Part shown: in pieces, positions 58,803 through 64,000 of the stretch
How the letters are laid out: every line of letters starts with the position of its first letter
Position numbering within the stretch: the first letter of the stretch is position 1
From: Magnetococcus marinus MC-1
GTDB lineage: Bacteria; Pseudomonadota; Magnetococcia; Magnetococcales; Magnetococcaceae
Length of the DNA stretch: 64,000 bases
Assembly (NCBI RefSeq): GCF_000014865.1
Contig: NC_008576.1
Span: 1,951,501 to 2,015,500 of the forward strand
Reading direction: 5' to 3'
Position numbers and translations under genes: made by a program
The notes under the pieces: generated by a model
The model's input: only the letters and a program-made list of their open reading frames with translations
Databases searched by the model: none
Told to the model about the DNA's origin: nothing

Positions 58803-60359
58803 TTATCTCTCCCACAATTTAAGCAGTGGATGTTGAAAATGCTGGTGAATCAGGGCCATTACCCCAGCCAACGCCCGCCGATCCACAAAAACGCGGGCCT
58901 GTTTACGGCGGCAGTGCCCCAGAAAATTAATGCGCTCCGAAGCCTGCTCCGCCCAGCGTAAACGTCCATTCCCCTCCAACACCGGAATGCTACCACGACT
59001 GCCCACCGCATACTGCATATGGGCATACGGGGCGCGGTGTAGGCTATCTACATGGACCAGTAGACTGAGTGGAACGTTCCATTGACGACCACTTTCTGGT
59101 TCCACAATCTCCAAAGGGTGATCCCCATGGCTGTGCAAAAAGTGCTGCAAAGCCTGGGCGGCATCGGCATCCAAAATAACATCCGTGGCACCATCTTGAT
59201 CCTGCACCCCTTCATCCCCCTCTTCCCATAAACGCTGCTCAGGGTCCATATGCCACAGCAGGCGCTTGTAGGGGGCTAAACGGTGCTGAAACATGCCGCT
59301 CTTGCGACGTAGCTCCCAAAGCAGAGGCGTATCCTGCTGCGTCAGCGTAAGCCGTGACCAGTAGCCGATGGCATAATCCAAGACCGCATCATCTAACGCT
59401 TGAAACAGGGCGGGCTCTTGCGCCTCGGCTTGGCGCTCCTGCTGAAGATAGCGCACCAGCTCCATCGGTGTGCCGCTGGGCAGGGGCTGGTGGGCATCCA
59501 GCAATGCCAGCAGAGTGCGGATGATGTGAATCAGCAGTGCCTCAAACGCTCGCACTGCCTTGTGATCATACACCTGCCGATACATATCATCGCGAGCGGC
59601 AATGTAGGACTCCAACGCCGCTGGCCCTTTGGCGATCTCTACGCACAGCAGCGGGCCAGAGGCCGTCTGTTTAAGCCGTAAAGAGCGCATCAACCACGCC
59701 GCATCAAAGCGGCCATAGCGTACCCCGGTAAAATGGGCGTCCCGCTGAAGATAATCCATGCGGTCGGCGTCCAGCTGGCTGGAGATAAATTGTCGGGCCA
59801 GTCCCAATAACCCGGTCGCCTCACCAGAGCCTAGGATGAGGGCTAACTCATGGGTAAAACGCGCGTGGTCTAAATGGTGTTTTTCACAAAAGTGGTGGAT
59901 TGCCCGGCGAACGGGGCTATCGTGCTCAAGCAGCGCAATACCCCGCAGCTCATGGGCGATGGGGGTAGGGCTGACATGCTCAAAAACATGGGAGTATGGG
60001 CCATGCCCCAGATCGTGGATGAGCGCCGCCACCCGAATTTGCAGACCCAAGAGAGGTGAAATCACCCCAGGATGGCCTTGCGCGACCTCGGCAATCATGC
60101 GGGTTGCCAAATGCATGGTGCCCAAAGCGTGGGAAAAACGGCTATGTTCGGCAGAGGGGTAGACCTTGGCCGCCGGGCCAAGCTGCCGGATGCGCCGCAG
60201 GCGTTGCAAGGGCGGAGTGTCGATGAGGGCCAGCAAGAGGGTATCGCCCCAGGCCCAGGGCGGCGACTCCTCCATAGGCCCGCTGTGCAGGCGCAACTCA
60301 ATCATGTCATGCACCGGATCCCGGAACAGCTTGACCGGCGCGCTCTCCAGTTCGGTCAC
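58803..60359 (-). CDS. SAMHD1-like HD-domain phosphohydrolase
   Basis: 518 residues from GTG 60359, with AAGGAG eight bases upstream. HD motif series: RLRRIRQLGPAAKVYPSAEHSRFSHALGTMHLATRM, ALIHDLGHGPYSHVFE, HELRGIALLEH, SSQLDADRMDYLQRDAHFTG. This is the layout of dNTP triphosphohydrolase-like proteins related to SAMHD1 (COG1078 type). The C-terminal 200 residues are family-specific. Likely a nucleotide phosphohydrolase; the natural substrate is not certain. Coupled to the ChaN/PDZ gene. Confidence 0.85.
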   Translation of the reverse strand: MTELESAPVKLFRDPVHDMIELRLHSGPMEESPPWAWGDTLLLALIDTPPLQRLRRIRQLGPAAKVYPSAEHSRFSHALGTMHLATRMIAEVAQGHPGVISPLLGLQIRVAALIHDLGHGPYSHVFEHVSPTPIAHELRGIALLEHDSPVRRAIHHFCEKHHLDHARFTHELALILGSGEATGLLGLARQFISSQLDADRMDYLQRDAHFTGVRYGRFDAAWLMRSLRLKQTASGPLLCVEIAKGPAALESYIAARDDMYRQVYDHKAVRAFEALLIHIIRTLLALLDAHQPLPSGTPMELVRYLQQERQAEAQEPALFQALDDAVLDYAIGYWSRLTLTQQDTPLLWELRRKSGMFQHRLAPYKRLLWHMDPEQRLWEEGDEGVQDQDGATDVILDADAAQALQHFLHSHGDHPLEIVEPESGRQWNVPLSLLVHVDSLHRAPYAHMQYAVGSRGSIPVLEGNGRLRWAEQASERINFLGHCRRKQARVFVDRRALAGVMALIHQHFQHPLLKLWER

Positions 60360-60458
60360 GATGGGGCTCCTTGTTAGCAATGCGTGACAAATATCCCTAA
60401 GCAAGCTAGCCGCTAACCCAGAGGCAGCACCGTCTTGGGTAGGGGCGCGATTGTCTAT

Positions 60459-60920
60459 TTATAGGCCTTTCAATAGAGGGTTTTCACTGACACTGCCAGC
60501 CAGCGCCAACACCTCCCAGGCGGCCCGGTATTTTTGCAGGCGAGCCAGATCCTCAGCTTGCAGATTCTCCGGAAGCCGCCGAATGTCCATATTATCCTCC
60601 AAATCGGCGCGTTTAACGGCACTGGCGATGGGGTGGGCCATGACCCGCCGCAGATACTCGGCATAGTTCTCGCTGGGCTTGCGGGTCAGCAGCTCCACCG
60701 CATAAAGCACATCGTAAGAAAAGCCAGTCTCGCCCAAAAATTGCAGGGTAACCTCGGTATCTTCCACCACATCATGCAGTACGGCCACTTGGCGGGCAGT
60801 ATCACTGGTTTGGCTCATCATCACCCGTAAGGGGTGCAAAATATAGGGCTGCCCAGCCTTATCCTTTTGCCCTTTATGGGCGCGGGTGGCAATGGCAATG
60901 GCGGTCTCTAAGTCGGCCAT
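60459..60920 (-). CDS. Small HD hydrolase related to SpoT/MESH1 (ppGpp hydrolase-like)
   Basis: 153 residues, a single HD domain: ATRAHKGQKDKAGQPYILHPLRVM, VAVLHDVVEDTEVTLQFL, YAEYLRRVMAHPIASAVKRADLEDNMD. This is the hydrolase half of RelA/SpoT proteins with the metal-binding H..HD..D set and no synthetase domain, as in MESH1. It probably degrades (p)ppGpp or another pyrophosphorylated nucleotide. Lies between nadA (36 bp) and the larger HD gene. Confidence 0.82.
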   Translation of the reverse strand: MADLETAIAIATRAHKGQKDKAGQPYILHPLRVMMSQTSDTARQVAVLHDVVEDTEVTLQFLGETGFSYDVLYAVELLTRKPSENYAEYLRRVMAHPIASAVKRADLEDNMDIRRLPENLQAEDLARLQKYRAAWEVLALAGSVSENPLLKGL

Positions 60921-60956
60921 AATGGCTCTCCCCCTTAATCCAACGGCAGATGATGT

Positions 60957-62054
60957 TTAAACGATGGCCAGCATACGTTCCAGGGCAACCTTGGCCATAG
61001 CCGCCTGCTGGGCGGGCACCACAATGGGGTTGACCACCTCGCCAGCGATGAGATTCTCTAAGCTCCACAACAGATGTTGCGGATCAATGCGAAACATGGT
61101 CGAACACATGCACAGGGTGGGACTAAGAAAATGAATCTCTTTTTCTGGCATCTCATGCTTGAGACGGTTGACCAAATTCAACTCGGTGCCAATGACAAAT
61201 TGGCTACCCGCCGGTGCCTCGCGCACGCGGCTTTGGATCAGCTCGGTGGAGCCTAGGGCATCCGCCTTTTGACACACCTCAAAACTGCACTCGGGATGAC
61301 AAATCACCTGAACCCCGGGCAGACGCTGACGCCACTGCTCAATGTGGGCGGGCTGGAAGAGCTGGTGGACCGAGCAAAAGCCGTCCCACAAAATGATCTT
61401 GGCGGCCTTGATCTGCGCCGGCGTCAACCCCCCCATGGGTTCGGTTGGACGCCATAAGACCATCTCTTCCAACCCAATACCCATGGCGGCACCGGTATTG
61501 CGGCCCAGATGTTGATCAGGAAAAAAGAGTACCTTCTCCCGCTCACCAAAGGCCCACTTGAGCACGTGGGCAGCATTGGATGAGGTGCAGACCGTGCCCC
61601 CATGCTCCCCGCAGAAGCCCTTTAAATCCGCCGCCGAATTTACATAGGTGATGGGGGTTAGGGTGGCTTCGGCATCCAACAGGGTGTTAAGCTGGCGCCA
61701 ACAATCCTCCACAGCGGGAAGGTCGGCCATATCGGCCATGGAGCAGCCCGCAGCCATATCAGGCAAAATGGCGGTTTGGTGGGGGGCGGAGAGAATATCG
61801 GCCACCTCTGCCATAAAATGCACACCACAAAAGAGGATATAATCGGCCTCGGGCCGTTGCGAGGCCAGCCGGGCTAGCTTGAGGGAGTCCCCCGTTAGAT
61901 CGGCGTAGCGGTAGACCTCTTCTCGCTGGTAGTGGTGCCCTAAAATCACACAGCGGTTGCCCAAGGCCGCTTTGGCCGCCACAATACGGGCATCCAGTTC
62001 TGCATCGGTGAGTTGGTAGAGGGGGTCTAGAGCCACTTTGTTTGCAGTCGTCAT
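60957..62054 (-). CDS. nadA: Quinolinate synthase A
   Basis: 365 residues. Three similar sub-domains carry the 4Fe-4S cysteines, in ILFCGVHFMAEVADIL, GTVCTSSNA and CMCSTMFRI. Other landmarks are GHHYQREEVYRYADLTGDSL and FPDQHLGRNTG. It condenses iminoaspartate with dihydroxyacetone phosphate to quinolinate for NAD. nadB and nadC are not present. First gene of the reverse run nadA - SpoT-like HD - SAMHD1-like HD - ChaN/PDZ. Divergent from queG, 60 bp away. Confidence 0.96.
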   Translation of the reverse strand: MTTANKVALDPLYQLTDAELDARIVAAKAALGNRCVILGHHYQREEVYRYADLTGDSLKLARLASQRPEADYILFCGVHFMAEVADILSAPHQTAILPDMAAGCSMADMADLPAVEDCWRQLNTLLDAEATLTPITYVNSAADLKGFCGEHGGTVCTSSNAAHVLKWAFGEREKVLFFPDQHLGRNTGAAMGIGLEEMVLWRPTEPMGGLTPAQIKAAKIILWDGFCSVHQLFQPAHIEQWRQRLPGVQVICHPECSFEVCQKADALGSTELIQSRVREAPAGSQFVIGTELNLVNRLKHEMPEKEIHFLSPTLCMCSTMFRIDPQHLLWSLENLIAGEVVNPIVVPAQQAAMAKVALERMLAIV

Positions 62055-62114
62055 TGCCCATTTCCAGTTGGTCAGCCCTATGGGCTGGCGTCAAACACGA
62101 ATCTTAGGAGAGAG

Positions 62115-63278
62115 ATGCTCCCCATTTCACACACACAATGTACCCACCAGAGCCATGAACTCAAGGAGGAAATCCGCTCCAAGGCGCTGGAAATGGGTTT
62201 TGATAGCGTAGCCTTTGCCCCACCAACCCCGCCACCCCACCATGAATGCCTCGATGCGTGGCTGGCCGCCGGGGGGCATGGGGATATGGCGTGGATGGCC
62301 CGTAACCAGGAGCGGCGGGTGGATCCTGCCCAGTTAATGCCAGGGTTGGCGACCATTATGGTGGTGGGGGTCAACTATCAACCCGACCCCACTTTATTGA
62401 CCACCCTGCATAAGCCCGCTAAAGGGTATATCTCCGCCTATGCACGCAACAAGGATTATCATGATATCCTTAAAAAGCGCCTCAAGGCCCTCGCTCAATG
62501 GTTAGAGAAGCGCCTGGGTCACGCCCACGAGGGGCGGCTGTTTGTGGATACCGCGCCGCTGTTGGAACGTCCGGTAGCGGCCCACTCTGGATTAGGCTGG
62601 CAGGGTAAAAACAGCATGCTGGTGTCGCGACACTATGGCTGCTGGCTCTTTTTGGGGGAGTTTTTTCTCTCCCTAGCGCTGCCCGCCGATGCCTGCGAGC
62701 CCGATCATTGCGGGCAGTGTAGACGCTGCCAGCAAGCCTGCCCGACCGGGGCTTTGGATCGCCCCTATTGGCTGCTGGCCCCCGATTGTTTGGCCTATTG
62801 GACCATTGAAACCGATCTGCCCATTCCCCACGCTCTGCGTCGGGCTATGGGCAATCGTGTCTATGGCTGTGATGATTGTGTGATGGTCTGCCCCTTTAAC
62901 CGCTTTGGCGCACCGACTCAAGATCCCCTGTTGCAGCCACAAGATGGCGGCCAAGAGCCCGACCTGCTGATGTTGGCGCAATTGACCGAAGAAACCTTTC
63001 GCAGCATGTTTCGGCAATCGCCGGTCAAGCGCAGTGGGCGCATACGGCTACAACGTAATGTGGCGGTGGCGCTGGGTAATTGGGGTAGTGCAGAGGCAAT
63101 TGCGATGCTTAACCAACTCTTAACCCATGAACACCCGCTGGTGCGTGGCCATGCCGTCTGGGGCCTGGGGGAGCATCGGCATCACATCGCTGTTGCAGAA
63201 GCGTTGCAACAGGCTTGGCGGGTTGAAGCAGACGGCTATGTGCGGCAGGAGTTGGCGCGGTTGTGTCAGGGTGTCTAA
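62115..63278 (+). CDS. queG: Epoxyqueuosine reductase
   Basis: 387 residues from the ATG at 62115 with AGGAG just upstream. N-terminal cobalamin-binding region, HSGLGWQGKNSMLVS, two 4Fe-4S clusters (CGQCRRCQQACPTGALD and CDDCVMVCPFNRFG), and a HEAT-like C-terminal repeat (about 320-387) that grips the tRNA. It performs the last step of queuosine synthesis in tRNA, B12-dependent. Confidence 0.95.
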   Translation: MLPISHTQCTHQSHELKEEIRSKALEMGFDSVAFAPPTPPPHHECLDAWLAAGGHGDMAWMARNQERRVDPAQLMPGLATIMVVGVNYQPDPTLLTTLHKPAKGYISAYARNKDYHDILKKRLKALAQWLEKRLGHAHEGRLFVDTAPLLERPVAAHSGLGWQGKNSMLVSRHYGCWLFLGEFFLSLALPADACEPDHCGQCRRCQQACPTGALDRPYWLLAPDCLAYWTIETDLPIPHALRRAMGNRVYGCDDCVMVCPFNRFGAPTQDPLLQPQDGGQEPDLLMLAQLTEETFRSMFRQSPVKRSGRIRLQRNVAVALGNWGSAEAIAMLNQLLTHEHPLVRGHAVWGLGEHRHHIAVAEALQQAWRVEADGYVRQELARLCQGV

Positions 63279-63298
63279 AACACCAGAGGGGGAGGGGC

Positions 63299-63796
63299 TT
63301 AGACGCTCTCTTCTTCATCTGGCAGGGGCTCGGTATAGATGGGGTTGCGGCGCATGGCACTCACTAAAAACTGCGTCGCCCGCTCCAACTGTTGACGGCG
63401 GGCCTCGGGCGCTAAATGCCAGCGGGCATAGTGGGCGGTATCTTCGGCGACTTGGTTGGCGCGAATCATCTGCAGAGCGTGCTGCGCGACCTGTTGATCA
63501 CGCTGCTGCTGGGATTGCTGCTGGGACGCTTGCTCGTCATCCTCCCGCTCTTGGTGGCGCACCACACGCTGGACCGACTCCACCGGTTCATGGCTGGCGG
63601 TGTGGCCCACGTTGGGCTTGCTACGCTGACGGAGCGCGGGACTCTGGTTTGACGCCTGGGTGGTCTCGACATGGTGCTCAGCCTCGGCCTTGCCATTTTC
63701 GGTGCGTATATCCCGGCGGTCGCGGCTGCGACTCACCTCTCTTTGAAACGCACTGAGCAGCCCAAACACCATGACATTTTGAACGGGGTTAAACAT
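63299..63796 (-). CDS. Glutamine-rich hypothetical protein, 165 residues
   Basis: ATG at 63796 has AGGAGG nine bases upstream, a strong site. Begins MFNPVQNVMVFGLLSAF, then charged segments rich in Arg/Glu and a Gln-rich stretch (about residues 100-130, QASQQQSQQQRDQQV) likely to form a coiled coil, and ends in an acidic tail. No family recognised. Its stop lies 21 bases past the convergent queG stop. Confidence 0.65.
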   Translation of the reverse strand: MFNPVQNVMVFGLLSAFQREVSRSRDRRDIRTENGKAEAEHHVETTQASNQSPALRQRSKPNVGHTASHEPVESVQRVVRHQEREDDEQASQQQSQQQRDQQVAQHALQMIRANQVAEDTAHYARWHLAPEARRQQLERATQFLVSAMRRNPIYTEPLPDEEESV

Positions 63797-63877
63797 GGTT
63801 GCAATCCTCCTGCTTCTCTTATCGGTGGATTGGCGATGAATGATCAATCAAAAATGCTTTGTCGTCTTAAATAAACC

Positions 63878-64000
63878 TTATTTCTGGCGGTCGACACGCT
63901 GCTGGCGCTGGTCGGTGCTGCACCACTGGGCCACGCTACAGCTTTCACATAACGGTTTACGTGCTTTGCAGGTGTAACGTCCCAACAATATCAACCAATG
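63878..64000 (-). CDS. nth: Endonuclease III, 3' end (gene continues beyond the right edge)
   Basis: The last 40 codons and stop are present. They encode HWLILLGRYTCKARKPLC and the 4Fe-4S cluster pattern C-x6-C-x2-C-x5-C that ends Nth/MutY glycosylases. The wording HWLILLGRYTCKARKP matches Nth more than MutY. It removes oxidised pyrimidines in base-excision repair. Confidence 0.88.
   Translation of the reverse strand, partial: HWLILLGRYTCKARKPLCESCSVAQWCSTDQRQQRVDRQK

Overview
The window reads as ordinary chromosome of a Gram-negative, microaerophilic or denitrifying proteobacterium. Supporting features are a complete periplasmic nitrate reductase operon with FNR-type boxes, TatABC, a TonB receptor, lipoproteins, a CcmI/CycH-like cytochrome c maturation protein, a monomeric isocitrate dehydrogenase, RNase J linked to tatABC, and a chemoreceptor carrying a hemerythrin. 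Gene content and style resemble a magnetotactic alphaproteobacterium of the Magnetococcus type. That is recognition, not proof: no magnetosome gene lies in the window. No rRNA, tRNA, CRISPR or prophage was seen; one insertion sequence is present.

Layout. 1-7.3 kb: partial egtD, a membrane adenylate/guanylate cyclase, a PstS-like phosphate-binding protein with a candidate Pho box, a 997-residue chemoreceptor-hemerythrin fusion, and pgl. 7.7-14.3 kb (reverse): a 50-residue membrane protein, then the napFDAGHBC operon preceded by two near-consensus FNR boxes. 14.7-22.2 kb (forward): a possible 49-codon leader ORF, a TonB-dependent receptor split by a 1640-bp IS4-type element (5-bp target duplication TACCA), a YfiR-like periplasmic protein and a hybrid histidine kinase. 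The last three probably formed one envelope-signalling unit before the insertion.

22.7-30 kb: a protein fusing a CruF-like membrane domain to a CrtC/AttH lipocalin-like domain, an unknown small protein, a YeeE/YedE sulfur transporter, a PAS-like protein with four paired cysteines, and icd. 30.5-38.8 kb (reverse): a very large protein that reads as an SF2 helicase whose catalytic motifs have all decayed, followed by about eight helicase-associated repeats; an aldolase/short-chain dehydrogenase fusion; an LsrF-like thiolase; and two FlgO-like lipoproteins downstream of pilT.

38.8-52 kb: pilT and recA (divergent), parC, a TRAP transporter pair without its binding protein, an unknown protein, and ftsK. 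51.3-55.8 kb (reverse): ftsK, rnj and tatCBA in one run, with a ccmI-like gene next to it. 56-64 kb: mutM facing a PilZ protein; a tight reverse run nadA - SpoT-like HD hydrolase - SAMHD1-like HD hydrolase - ChaN/PDZ protein; queG; a glutamine-rich unknown; and the 3' end of nth.

The most unusual items are the decayed helicase with intact reading frame, the double carotenoid-hydratase-like fusion, the freshly broken TonB receptor, and the chemoreceptor with a substituted signalling-tip arginine plus hemerythrin tail.
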